Shown: in pieces, positions 22,693 through 33,425 of the stretch
Position numbering within the stretch: the first letter of the stretch is position 1
Layout of the letters: each line of letters begins with the position of its first letter
From: Cervus elaphus
Lineage: Eukaryota > Chordata > Mammalia > Artiodactyla > Cervidae
NCBI RefSeq assembly: GCF_910594005.1
Contig: NC_057848.1
Span: forward strand, 132,256,155 to 132,320,154
Direction: 5' to 3'
DNA: 64,000 nucleotides
Notes under the pieces: model-generated
Databases searched by the model: none
Told to the model about the DNA's origin: nothing
The model's input: only the letters and a program-made list of their open reading frames with translations
Made by a program: the position numbers and the translations under genes

Positions 22693-23245
22693 TGTTGAAA
22701 ACTCAGTCTCTGTGCCCTGGTACTGAATTGAATCTTGGAGATGGAATTTTGGGTGAGGTAGAAAAGAATAGCTTTACTGCTTTGCCAGGCAAAGGGGGAC
22801 ACAGCGGGTTCCTGTCCTCAAAAACTGTGTGTCTCAACCTGGGAGAATTTGGTGAGGAGTTTTATAGCAATGGTTCAAGGTTGGGTTGCCAATAAGGATC
22901 AGGGTGTACAGGGCTTGCATTTCCTTAATCTGGCCTTGGGTGGTTCTTCTCTGGAATGAAGAATGGTAAATCCATTTGTTTGGGGGCTTTTAGTTCTGTA
23001 AAGAGCACAAAGATACTGTTATGTATATCCCTTGAGGCAGAAACAGGATCCTGCCTAAGGTTGCACTATTGTTTCTTGGCTGCTCCTCCTCCCTTTTCTC
23101 TGTGTTCCCTCCCTTCTCTGATTAACAACTGTTCACACCTGCCCTTTGGAACTCAGGAAAGGTCATGGAGGCTGAAGTCTGTTCCCTACAAACAAGGAAT
23201 TGGATACTCAGAAAATACCCAGGAATCCCACAGGGTCCTGCTTAG
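22693..23245. mobile_element. LTR-like insert in the L1M, family unnamed
   Basis: A 550-bp block interrupts the L1M order. It is richer in GC than its host and has the look of an LTR (GAATAGCTTTACTGCTTTGC, AACTGTGTGTCTCAACC, CTTGAGGCAGAAACAGGATC, GTTCACACCTGCCCTTTGG). No viral coding sequence. Short TAATAA-type flanks are the only hint of a duplication. Confidence 0.5.
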
Positions 23246-23583
23246 CTTCACTAATAAAGATAGTTTTAATTCTTTTCTAATCTTCATAAATTTTCTATTT
23301 TCTTGCCTTATTGTGCTGGCTAGAATCTCCAGTCTAATGTAGAATAGAGTAGTGAGAGTGGATATCTTTGCCTTTTTTAAGACCTTACAGGAAAAACTCT
23401 ATTTTCAATTGGAAAAAAGTCTACTTTTTTAATGATAAGTATGATATTATTTAGATTTTTCAAAGATGTCCTTTATAAATTTGAGACAGTTTCCTTCTAT
23501 TCCTAGTTTACTGAGAATTTTTATTGACATAGATGTTGGTATTTTCTTTGCAAATATTGAGACTATCATATTGATGTTTAAGG
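23246..23583 (-). mobile_element. Ancient L1M (fourth piece)
   Basis: GAGTAGTGAGAGTGGATATC, TTCCTTCTATTCCTAGTTTA and the expected continuation of antisense ORF2. It is cut by the Bov-tA at 23584, and I cannot follow it beyond. Confidence 0.8.
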
Positions 23584-23790
23584 CCTGCTTCCCTGGTGGC
23601 TCAGATGGTAAAGAATCTGCCTGCAATGCAGGAGACTGAGGTTCTATCCCTGGGTTGGGAAGATCCCGTGGAGGTGGAAATGGCAACCACTCTAGTATTC
23701 TTGCCTGGAGAATCCCATGGACAGAGGAGCCTGGCGGGCTACAGTCCAGGTCACAAAGAGTTGGACACGACTGAGTGACTAACACTTCTT
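23584..23790 (+). mobile_element. Bov-tA SINE
   Basis: CTTCCCTGGTGGCTCAGATG head, full body and GGACACGACTGAGTGACTAA tail. Confidence 0.96.
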
Positions 23791-25158
23791 CATACAGTGA
23801 AAAACATTCCATCCTTTTGTTTCTCCTTTCATTAGACAAAGAGAGAATAAAGAGTAGGAAGTCACTTTGATAAATTTTCTCTTTTCCTTTGAGGGGTCTT
23901 CCCCTAGAACAGTAGCTCTTTTGTGTGTAATCTGTGATTCTAGGTGAGATTGAAAGTCAGACAGTGGAGAAGTACGTAGCTGATAACCAAAACCTGAGAT
24001 GGCAGGATGGTCTTCATTATTTGAATTTTAGTGTGTAACATATCTGGTATATATTGGATTATACATTGGTTTATACATTCTGTATAAACCACAAAATATC
24101 TAGAATGAAGCTGTGTTTATGTAACAGTTCTATAGAAATATTTCTTGGCTTAGGAAGAGATAAATAAATTTAAGACCTTAAAAATGTATAAAAGCAAGAA
24201 TCACATCTTTTTCCTAGTAGGCAATCAATTAGGCTTCATTATTACTGACATTTTCTTTTGCAGATCAAGTCATGGCTATCTCGGGCTGGGAAAGCTGTTG
24301 TTGACATTGTTTCTCAGTCTCAAAGACTGAGAGTGAACATAAAATATTTGAAAGCAGGAATTGGAAGGAAAAACAAAACCCTGTCTGGGGAAACGTTATT
24401 TGCGGTGTCCAATCTTGATGAATAAAATAAGGAGAGAGCTTTCCTAGCATTTCAGTTGTCACTTTTATTTGTCAATAAATGTTTTTGAATTTTCCCAAGT
24501 TAGGAAACAACCAGCAGCAGCAGCAGGGATGGCTAACGCATAAGCTGCTTGGCTGATTATCTCAGCACTGACCTGTATGCAGCCCCCTCTGGGTGAAATG
24601 CAATTGAGTCTCCCTATTAACTCTAGTCCTGAGCGACTCCCTAGCAGTCTCGGTTATCAGGCTCAGAACACATTGAGTTAAGTAGGAAGGCTCATGGCGG
24701 GTAATAGTCTTGTGACGCAGATGACTATCAGCAAGAGACTAAGCTGAAAATGACTTCTCTGGGGCAGCTGAGAATGGGAAATCAGGGTGAAAGTTGAGGT
24801 GGAGCTGCAAGGTTTGGTTTTCTAGCCTCTGAAATGGTCTTGCACTGTAGGTTAAAGGCCAGGGCTGTACTCATGAATATATACTATTTCTGGCTGTTGT
24901 AATTGATTAGCTACACTTTGCAGCTGGCTTGACGAGCCTTGGAGCTACTCAGGGCCCGAGGAGCAGTACAGAATAGCATATCCATAGAGGCTCTGAGTTA
25001 TCATTGGCCATGTGGAAACTGAGAGAGCAAACCTAACAGCAATAAAATACTCCACATTAAATGGAGTGAATTCTGAACCACTGTCTTCCTAGCATTGCTT
25101 TCACGTTGGTTATATCACTTTGTATTTTACAGGGGGAAAAAAAAAAAAACTGTCAACA
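23791..25158. other. Longest repeat-free block; possible regulatory sequence
   Basis: No transposon was recognised. From about 24490 to 25080 the sequence is more balanced in base composition and includes a (CAG)4-type tract (24511-24525), a bipartite homeodomain-like site GTAATTGATTAG (24899-24910) and several CpGs. No exon-like frame. Being unique does not by itself show function. Confidence 0.4.
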
Positions 25159-25170
25159 CTTAATTTTTCT

Positions 25171-25438
25171 TTTAAAAATTATTCATTTATTTATTTATTT
25201 TTGGCTGTGCTGGGTCTTCATTGCTGTGTGGACTTTCTCTAGTTGCAGCAAGTGGGTGCTAAGCTCTAGTTGCAGTGCATGGGCTGCTCATTGTGGTGGC
25301 TTCTCTTGTTGTGGAGTGTGGGCTCCAGAGCACAGACTCAGTAGTTGTGGCGCACGGGCTTGGGTGCTCCATGGCATGTGGGCTCTTCCCGGGTCAGCTG
25401 GCAGGCGGATTTTTTACTGCTGAACCACCAGGGAAACC
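25171..25438 (-). mobile_element. CHR-type SINE, long form
   Basis: TTTATTTATTT tail complement, GGCTGTGCTGGGTCTTCATT, TAGTTGTGGCGCACGGGC, AACCACCAGGGAAACCC. The flanks CTTAATTTTTCT (25159-25170) and CTTAATCTTTCC (25439-25450) are an imperfect target duplication. Confidence 0.93.
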
Positions 25439-25534
25439 CTTAATCTTTCCTAAGTTTGCCTTTATCTCCATTTATCTACGTAAGCAGATGGTATTCTCTT
25501 TGTGATGGGAAATGGATTCAATATCTAATGTGGC

Positions 25535-26235
25535 ATAGCCTCAGGCTAAGACCTGGACTCTACAGAAGACTTTATGGTGTTGTATTCCAGTTTTACCTCT
25601 ACCCAGCTGTGTGGCACTGGGTAAATTACTTCACCTCTCTGTGGCCCAGTGTCCCCATTTATAAAATGAGGATGATGAAATGACTGCCTGAGTATTGTTG
25701 TTATTGTACTAAATAAGTTAATAGATATCCATAGTCATGTACAGATGTGAAAGTTGGACCATAAAGAAGGCAGAGCACCAAAGAATTGATGCTTTTGAAC
25801 TGTGGTGTTGGAGAAGGCTCTTGAAAGTCCCTTGGACAGCAAGGAGATCAAGCCAGTCAATCTTAAAGGAAATCAACCCTGAATACTCATTGGAAGGACT
25901 GATACTGAAGCTGAAGCTCCAATGCTTTGGCCACCTGATATGAAGAGCCAACTCATTGGAAAAGACCCTGATGCTGGGAAAGATTGAAGGCAGGAGGAGA
26001 AGGGGCCAACAGAGGGTGAGATGATTGAATGGCATCACTGACTCAATGGACATGAGTTTGAGCAAGCTCCAAGAGATGGTGAGGGACAGGGAAGCCTGGA
26101 GTGCTGCAGTCCATGGGGTTGCAAAGAGTTGCACACGACGTAGTGACTGAACAACAACAAAGTTAATAGATATAAAATACTTCCAGTGTTTACCACATTC
26201 TAGATCTTATTCTAAGTTTTAGTCATTAGTGTTAT
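25535..26235 (+). repeat. MIR SINE, split by BovB
   Basis: Left part 25535-25728: CCCAGCTGTGTGGCACTGGG, TTCACCTCTCTGTGGCCCAG, ATTTATAAAATGAGGATGAT. The right part from 26160 (AAATACTTCCAGTGTTTACC) is the decayed 3' end. The BovB at 25729 sits between. Confidence 0.8.
25729..26159 (+). mobile_element. BovB 3' end with target duplication
   Basis: TAGTCATGTACAGATGTGAA to CGTAGTGACTGAACAACAAC. 14-bp perfect duplication AAGTTAATAGATAT at 25715-25728 and 26160-26173. ORF remnant only. Confidence 0.96.
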
Positions 26236-26631
26236 CTGAAATGACAACAGAATAGCAGTGTACCTGTGTACAAGGTAAAGTTTAGAATTCAAGGCGATGT
26301 TACCATTTCATCCTTGACTTCAAACCTATTGCTAAAAGGCTTCCCTTTGTATTTGGTAATTTTTCTGTTAGATTTATTGTTGTGCTGTCTTAGCTGTCTA
26401 GAAGGTCTTCAAGTGGAGATTTCATTTCCCCTTTCATTTGCTCTGTAAATAAGGAGCAGCTAGCACAAGCAATGTATGTTTGTACATATTACTTTTATCA
26501 AGTATATTTTTCACTAAATAAAAGAATTGGCTTTATGCAGCCTCTACACCTGGATGTTGTGAGTACAGACCTGCATGTATTAACTCCTTGACTATCTGAT
26601 ATTGTTAGGATTAAAAGTCCAAAAGGATACC
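26236..26631. other. Unassigned sequence
   Basis: No family or gene was recognised in about 400 bp. Confidence 0.4.
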
Positions 26632-26950
26632 ACCTACCACTTATTGAGACAGAGGATGTGATGGTTAGATGGCATCACCTACACAATGGGCATGAGTTTG
26701 AGCAAACTTTGGGAGGCAGTGAAGGACAGAGGAGCCTGGTGTGCTGCAGTCCATGGGATTGCAAAGAGTCAGACATGACTTAGCAACTAAACAACAACAA
26801 CCATCTGTAGGGCTCTATACAACTACTTTACATAGTAGTTCTCTTGGAACTCTCACAAAATCTCTATGAATTGGCATTAGCCCCACTTTAGAGATGGTGA
26901 AATAGAAGCTCAGAGGGATGGAGTTACTCACCAGTGTCACACAGCTCCAT
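26632..26950 (-). repeat. MIR SINE, split by BovB
   Basis: Complement of MIR: CCTACCACTTATTGAGA on the left. On the right, after BovB: ACTTTACATAGTAGTTCTC, CCCACTTTAGAGATGGTGA, CAGTGTCACACAGCTCCATG. Confidence 0.7.
26650..26799 (+). mobile_element. BovB 3' end, about 150 bp
   Basis: ACAGAGGATGTGATGGTTAG, GGGCATGAGTTTGAGCAAAC and a CTTAGCAACTAAACAACAAC tail. Confidence 0.92.
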
Positions 26951-27519
26951 GGCCTGGTTCTGTTTGATCAATTAAAGCTATTGGTTTGTTTATCACATGG
27001 CACTTCGGTTCACCCTGTTTTAGCCTCACAGGTGTCTTCACTTTATATACTCTTTATTGAATTTTTCTCCTTCTTGCCTTGTATTGCTTTGATAGTTGTT
27101 ATCAACAGGCATAAACATCAGCATTAAATGAAGCTAGTTCACCTTATTTCAGAAAATTAAGGCTTGAGATTCCCTGTGCTGTAAATTAACAAAAGCATGA
27201 CTTTCCAAGTCACCTGATGTGATCACTAACAAAACTTTTTTTTTTAATCCTGGCCTCAAATACTCTGGTTAACTGAGAATTAAGTGACTGACGTCCCCAC
27301 TGTGCTCAGAAGGTGGCCACAATGATGAGGTGGGTAGAGAAATACAGGTTGAGCTTTTCACAACAGACAGAAAAATTCATAGGCTTCATAAAGATTGTGG
27401 ATTATTACGAGGGAAGAAGATCTATTCATCAAAGCTATGATTGAAGGAGGGACATGCTGGAGCCACGTGGCTGACTTGAAATCACAGCTGGATGTTACAG
27501 GCCATGTGATGTCAGGCAG
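26951..27519. other. Unassigned sequence
   Basis: T9 run near 27238. Nothing else was recognised. Confidence 0.4.
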
Positions 27520-27690
27520 CTACTTGACTCATCTAATCTCCAAGCAGGCCTATGTAGTAGGTACTGTCATTGTCCTGCTTCATGGATGAGGAGACTAATA
27601 CACAGAGACTTTATATAACCTGCCTTGGTTTATCCTGGTGGCATATCCTCAAGCCTTGTGATTCTGGGATTAAGAGCTGATCCTTTAGGC
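27520..27690 (-). repeat. MIR SINE
   Basis: Complement of MIR: TGTAGTAGGTACTGTCATTG, TCATGGATGAGGAGACTAAT, ACACAGAGACTTTATATAAC. Moderately clear. Confidence 0.65.
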
Positions 27691-28049
27691 TAGGGCTTTG
27701 GTATATAAGAAGCCATGATTAAATGGAAATGTCAGATGAAATTATATGCCTCTATTCCAGCTGTATCTACAAGCCCTTTTCCTTACCTATCAACAGTGTA
27801 ATTACTATTCTCTTGACACACTTCCCTCCTTCCATCCCTCCCCAAGCTCTATTCTAATTCATCTCACATTCTCACAGGTGGAAAGCATCTGTTCCCAAGC
27901 CAGAGATATGGATTTGTGGAAGGAAAAGAGATGAGAGTGGGGTGCACACTTGATGGATCATATGGAAGAATGCCAGGAACCATCCTCCATAGCTCTGTGA
28001 TATCCTCGTGACCCACCACTTTCAGATAAGTTCCTCCAAGTGCCTGCCA
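27691..28049. other. Unassigned sequence
   Basis: No family or gene was recognised. Confidence 0.4.
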
Positions 28050-28208
28050 AACCAGTGCTGCTCGAACTTTCATATAAGAGTCACCTGGGGATATTGTTAA
28101 AATGAAGAGTCAGACTCATTAGGTCTGTGGTGAAACCTATCATTTGTATTTTTAAGAAGTTCCTAGGTGATGCTGATGCTGCTGGTTCATGGACCACATT
28201 TTGAGTAG
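28050..28208. mobile_element. MER5-like hAT-Charlie fossil
   Basis: ATAAGAGTCACCTGGGGATA, TTGTTAAAATG, TCATTAGGTCTGTGGTGAAA, AGTTCCTAGGTGATGCTGAT and ACCACATTTTGAGTAG are the MER5 landmarks in order. Orientation not assigned. Confidence 0.8.
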
Positions 28209-28762
28209 TTAAGTGTTAACTCATTCTTCTCTTGAAAGACAGAACAAAGATGGTGCATCTGTGGAGACTGTTCGGGGCATTTAAGGACTGTAAGAGGGGT
28301 CTGACCAGGGTTCTCCTAGAGTATCCTGCTAATGAGAATCAAGATTCATTATGAGTCCTAATGACTGGTGGTTTCTACAGTTGTTCCAGTTTGTAATGGC
28401 TGACAGGCCTAGGTGAGCTGTCACTGGAGATAACTTGAACTGCGGCTTTCCCATGAGCCCAGTCTGTAAGCCTTGCTACTGCTGTCCCATTCCTGAGTTT
28501 ACCTTGAGTTCCTTCTCAGATTAAGCCCCTAGAATACTAGGGCCTTGACTGGAGCCCTGACAACCTGTCTAGTCTTGCCAGCCCTCCTTTTATTAATAAT
28601 AACTCATGACCCTGATCTTACGCCATGAGACCCTGGGGTCCTTCCCTGAAGGTAGCCCAGAAATGTTCATGCCTCCACTTGCCTGACCACAGTTGTTGTC
28701 ACTGACCTGTGATTTTGGGGATTTGGGGCAGTGTGAGCCCTTTTACACTGGCTCTGTATCCC
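28209..28762. other. Unassigned sequence
   Basis: Balanced base composition, no recognised repeat, no exon-like frame. Confidence 0.4.
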
Positions 28763-28956
28763 TTTTAAAAAATATTTATTTATTTGGCTGTGAGGAATCT
28801 TAATTGTGGCATGTGGGATCTTTTTTTTTTTTCTTTAGTTGCAGAACTACAGATCTTTAATCCTGGCTTTTGGGAGCTGGCTCCTCGACCAGGGATTGAA
28901 CCCAAGCCCCTTGCACTGGGAACTCAGAGTCTTAGCCCCTGGACCAGAGAAGTCCC
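28763..28956 (-). mobile_element. CHR-type SINE
   Basis: AAATATTTATTTATTTGGCT, a T14 expansion inside (28820-28832 region), GACCAGGGATTGAACCCAAG and CCAGAGAAGTCCC. Confidence 0.87.
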
Positions 28957-29779
28957 AGCTTCTGTATCCTTTTGAAATGTCCCCATTATACTTTTAGCCC
29001 TTGCTAGCTTTCTAGCCCCAAATCATTCAGGCTTCCCTTTTATTTTCCCTGACACAGACATAGATTCAGCCAGTTTTCCATGTAGATTCTTTCTAGTGGG
29101 AAATGATTCTTATACATCAAGAATCAAGATCTGAGTGCTATCTATCTTCAATACAACTGGGATATCATTGCATCTAATATATCTTTCAGGGATAAAGCTA
29201 GCATATATTAATATGAATTAAACAGTTTAAATATATTTCCAATTCAAATTTAATACTACAGAGTTTTTCTAAAAAAATTCTCTATTTTTTTCCTCTCTTA
29301 AAATTTTGCTTCCCCAAAAGATTATTTACTTTCTTGCTTATTCTACAATATACATACAATTGCAAAAATTGCACTACTAATATTCTCACTATTTTAAATG
29401 ATTGAATTAAGTTTAAGCTTTCTTTGCTGTTCTTTTAATCTTAACACACAAATCTGTCTGTATATGCTCTGTAAACATATGAGAATGTAGAGATTTCAGT
29501 GAACAAAATCCCTTGAAATGACTCTTTTCTTTGTGTGATTATTACCAATTTCATCTGAAATTAGGTTTTCTGTGCTCAGTTTTAAGTTTTGCATACTTTT
29601 CTTTTTGGTAGAAATTGATTTTTGAGTAGCTAAGACATTTACAACATTCAAAGTCAAAACTTTTTTAAAAACTATGTTCAGAGAAGAGCTACTTCCATCC
29701 CTTTTATCTGTAAATACTCCTTTCACCTTATTGCCATAAGCAATCATTTTTATTCAGGTTTTTTCTTTTTTCATTTCAT
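28957..29779. other. AT-rich unassigned sequence
   Basis: Very AT-rich; no recognised element or gene. Confidence 0.4.
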
Positions 29780-30020
29780 TAGTTTAGGTCCTAGTTTGTC
29801 TATTTATTTCAAGAAGCCAGCTTACCTATTTGTATATTAATACAATCATTAACTCTACTTTTTAGAATTCTGTTCTTTTGGCTTTGTTGGTTTTTTCCTT
29901 TTTGAGTTGTATATTTTCATGCTTTCATTTTTATCAGTTTTAGTATTTAAGGCTGTGAATATTCCTATTATCAATGTTATATGGGCTTTTGTTTGAAATT
30001 CTGCATTTTCACTTTATTCT
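29780..30020 (-). mobile_element. Possible L1M ORF2 fragment
   Basis: Loose antisense ORF2 look (AGTATTTAAGGCTGTGAATA, TTTCATTAGTTTAGGTCC). Low certainty. Confidence 0.35.
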
Positions 30021-30281
30021 TCCCATTTAATAGAAAGTTTTACAGTGGCCTCTGTATTTCCTACCACACTTTGTGGTTTTGTTGGCCATGTGTCTGGTTT
30101 TATCCAATGAACTGTGAGAAGTAGAATGTATCACTTCTAGAAAAAGGTAGTAAAGTAGACAGTATGCCGACAGAGACAATTTTCTCTCTTTGTCTGAATG
30201 GCTAGAAGTGAAAGACTCCATCTTGGTAGAACCGTGATTAAAGGAGCCTGGATCCCTGATCTATCGCTTTGAGGCAGGGTT

Positions 30282-30495
30282 GGTAAACTTCTTCTATAAA
30301 GGGCCAGACAGTAAATATTTTTGATGTGTGTTGCACAACGTACTGCCTCTGTTGCAAAAACTCAACTCTGCTTTTGTAGCCATAGATAATATGTAAATGA
30401 ATCAGCATTGCTATGATCCAATAAAACTTTATTTATAAAGACAGGGGTTAGCTGGATTTAGCCTGTGAATTATAGTTTGTTAACCTCAGGTTTAC
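30282..30495 (+). mobile_element. hAT-type DNA transposon fossil
   Basis: TATAAAGGGCCAGACAGTAA, AAAAACTCAACTCTGC, TAGCCATAGATAATATGTAA, CCAATAAAACTTTATTTATA, GGATTTAGCCTGTGAATTAT. A second copy is at 38888. Exact MER name not asserted. Confidence 0.75.
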
Positions 30496-30555
30496 AGAAA
30501 AACTGCCCAAGGTAGCTGTCCAAACTGCATAAAGTCATGTCAGAAATGAGAAGTC

Positions 30556-31835
30556 CCAACATAAATCACAGCAAGATCCTCTATGACCCACCTCCCAGAA
30601 TATTGGAATTAAAAGCAAAAATAAACAAATGGGACCTAATTAAATTTAAAAGCTTTTGCACAACAAAGGAAACTATAAGCAAGGTGAAAAGACAGCCTTC
30701 AGAATGGGAGAAAATAATAGCAAATGAAGAAACAGACAAAGGATTAATCTCAAAAATATACAAGCAATTCCTGCAGCTCAATTCCAAAAAAATAAGTGAC
30801 CCAATCAAAAAATGGGCCAAAGATCTAAACAGACATTTCTCCAAAGAAGACATACAGATGGCTAACAAACACATGAAAAGATGCTCAACATCACTCATTA
30901 TCAGAGAAATGCAAATCAAAACCTCAATGAGGTACCATTACATGCCAGTCAGAATGGCTGCTATCCAAAAGTCTACAAGCAATAATTGCTGGAGAGGGTG
31001 TGGATAAAAAGGAACCCTCTTACACTGTTGGTGGGAATGCAACCTAGTACAGCCACTATGGAGAACAGTGTGGAGATTCCTTAAAAAACTGAAATAGAAC
31101 TGCCATATGACTCAGCAATCCCACTTCTGGGCATACACACCGAGGAAACCAGATCTGAAAGAGACACGTGTACCCCAATGTTCATTGCAGCACTGTTTAT
31201 AATAGCCAGGACATAGAAGCACCCTAAATGTCCATCAGCAGACAAATGGATAAGAAAGCTGTGGTACATATACACCATGGAATATTACTCAGCCATTAAA
31301 AAGGATTCATTTGAATCAGTTCTAATGAGATGGATGAAACTGGAGCCCATTATACAGAGTGAAGTAAGCCAGAAAGAAAAACACCAATACAGTATACTAA
31401 CGCATATATATGGAATTTAGAAAGATGGTAACAATAACCCTGTATGTAAGACAGAAGAAGAGACACAGATGTATAGAACAGACTTTTGGACTCTATGGGA
31501 GAAGGCGAGGGTGGGATGATCTGAGCGAACAGCATTGAAACATGTATATTATCAAGTGTGAAACAGACCACCAGTCCAGGTTGGATGCATGAGACAAGTG
31601 CTCGGGGCTGGTGCACTGGGATGACCCAGAGGGATGGGATGGGGAGGGAGGTGGGAGGGGGGGTTCAGGGTGGGGGAATACATGTGGATCCATGGCTGAT
31701 TCATGTCAATGTACGGCAAAAACCACTACAACATTGTAAAGGAATTAGCCTCCAACTAATAAAAATAATTGGGGAAAAAATAAATCTATACATGGAAGTA
31801 CCCCCCCCCCCAAAAAAAAAAGAATAAAAAGAAAA
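30556..31835 (+). mobile_element. Bovine L1 3' part with ORF2 remnant and target duplication
   Basis: Starts inside ORF2. The frame to 31007 encodes the C-terminal domain (NKWDLIKFKSFCTTKET, PIKKWAKDLNRHFSKEDIQ, CSTSLIIREMQIKTSMRYH, CWRGCG) and then hits TAA at about 31002, where related L1s read on. A further base loss follows near 31090, so ORF2 is dead. The 3' UTR ends CCTCCAACTAATAAAAATAA. An A-tract, about 20 non-L1 bases plus C11, and a second A-tract follow. The 14-bp duplication AGAAATGAGAAGTC lies at 30542-30555 and 31836-31849. Confidence 0.96.
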
Positions 31836-31969
31836 AGAAATGAGAAGTCAACTTCTATCATATTAAGTCACTGCATTTGGAGATTGTTTGCTGCAGTAGA
31901 TAACAACATTTCCCCTAGAGAGGAATACAAGAAAGAATCTCAGAATCTGATTCAGTAATTTCCTCAAGA

Positions 31970-32506
31970 AGAAATGACTATGAAAGGAAACCTATGACAA
32001 ACCTAGACAGCATGTTAAAAAGCAGAGACATTACTTTGCCGACAAAGGTCCATCTAGTCAAAGCTATGGTTTTTCCAGTAGTCATGTATGGATGTGAGAG
32101 CTGGACCATAAAGAAAGCTGAGCACCAAAGAAGTTGATTCTTTTGAACTCTGGTGTTGGAGGAGACTCTGGAGAGTCTCTCGGACTGCAAGGAGATCCAA
32201 CCAGTCCATCCTAAAGGAAATCAGTCCTGAATATTCATTGGAAGGACTGATGCTGAAGCTGAAGCTCCGATACTTTGGCCACCTGATGCGAAGAGCTGAC
32301 TCAGTGGAAAAGACCCTGTTGCTGGGAAAGATTGAAGGCAGGAGGAGAAAGGGACGACAGAGGATGAGATGTTGGATGGCATCACTGACTCAATGGACAT
32401 GAGCTTGAGCAAACTCCAGGAGCTGGTGATGGACAGGGAAGCCTGGCATGCTGCAGTCCATGGGGTCGCAAAGAGTCAGACACAACTGAGTGACTGAACT
32501 GAACTG
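31970..32506 (+). mobile_element. BovB 3' end with target duplication
   Basis: 537 bp from the ORF2 end (GCATGTTAAAAAGCAGAGAC) to CTGAACTGAACTG. 13-bp duplication AATTTCCTCAAGA at 31957-31969 and 32507-32519. Confidence 0.96.
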
Positions 32507-32739
32507 AATTTCCTCAAGAGCCATAGCTGGTTCTTGACAAACATGAGATTTTAACAAGGTCTATACAACTTCAAAGCCCATGTTTTCCCATGATACCATA
32601 TTGCATCTCTGTCTTCTTCACTTTTTCTATTGAAGAAATTTTAGACAAGTGAGATTGAAAGATATGCCCAAAATCATATAGCTATAAAACTCTATCAGAT
32701 TATTGTTCAAAAATGTTTACTTCTTTCCTCTTACACCTA

Positions 32740-33425
32740 TGGAAAAAAATATATTTCCCTAAAACTTGGAGTTTGGACTTGTCCATGTGATTTGCTTTGG
32801 CCCTAGAGAGGAATGGGTGAGTATTTTTTTTTTTTTTTGAAGGGATGAGTGTTTGTTATTGCCCCTTATTGTTTTGTTAAAAGCATTTATTTGTCTGCGC
32901 TGAGTCTTGGTTGCAGCACTTGGGATCTTTAGTTGTGGTCATTAGTTGCACGCATGTGAACTCTTAGTTGAGGCATGTGGAATCTAGTTCCCTGACCAGG
33001 GATTGAACCTAGGCCCCCCTGCATTGGGAGTGTGGAGTCTTATCCACTGGACCACCAGGGAAGTCCCATCCCTTATTGTTTAGCTTTCCCATTTGATTTG
33101 CTTTAGCCAATGCTATGATTGAAATTTGGTGCAAGCAGAAATGTGAAACTTCCACATTTGAGCTTGTCTTCTGGTGCCTCTGCCATCGTCCTGGCTAGCT
33201 GCTGTCCCTTCAGCTGGGTTCCATAGTGTGGGCACACAGAGATCAGACATGTACCCTAGCAGCAAGGGAACAAGCCATGCTGGAGCCTCAGGTTGAAACA
33301 GAATTACCCAGGGGAGCACAGCCTTAATCCAAGATGTGTAAGTGAAAACAAGTGATTGTAGTTTCAATTCACTGAGTTTTAAGGTGGTTTGATTACAGGG
33401 AATTATTCTGACAATAGAAAACTCA
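32740..33425. repeat. Old mammalian repeat split by a CHR SINE, family unnamed
   Basis: TTGTCCATGTGATTTGCTTT and GCAGAAATGTGAAACTTCCA flank the SINE as parts of one element. The end, GTTTTAAGGTGGTTTGATTA and CTGACAATAGAAAACTCATA, looks like a MaLR/MER-type 3' end. Confidence 0.45.
32875..33069 (-). mobile_element. CHR-type SINE with target duplication
   Basis: TAAAAGCATTTATTTGTCTG, CTAGTTCCCTGACCAGGG, GGACCACCAGGGAAGTCCC. 12-bp duplication CCCTTATTGTTT at 32863-32874 and 33070-33081. Confidence 0.95.

Larger units (their letters stand above)
30040..31898. repeat. Old unnamed mammalian repeat, split by hAT and L1
   Basis: Left part about 30040-30280 (TCCAATGAACTGTGAGAAG, GGAGCCTGGATCCCTGATC) and right part 31850-31898 (ATTAAGTCACTGCATTTGG, TTGTTTGCTGCAGTAG) look like the two ends of one common mammalian repeat. 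The hAT fossil and the L1 lie between. Confidence 0.45.

Noticed and set aside
22235..23245. A provirus formed by two LTR-like blocks
   Set aside because: The blocks are of different types, separated by host L1M sequence, with no internal viral genes.
24511..24525. CAG tract as a coding polyglutamine exon
   Set aside because: Only four to five units, no open frame of useful length around it.
33113..33367. 84-codon minus-strand frame as an exon
   Set aside because: It lies in an old interspersed repeat and matches no known protein.
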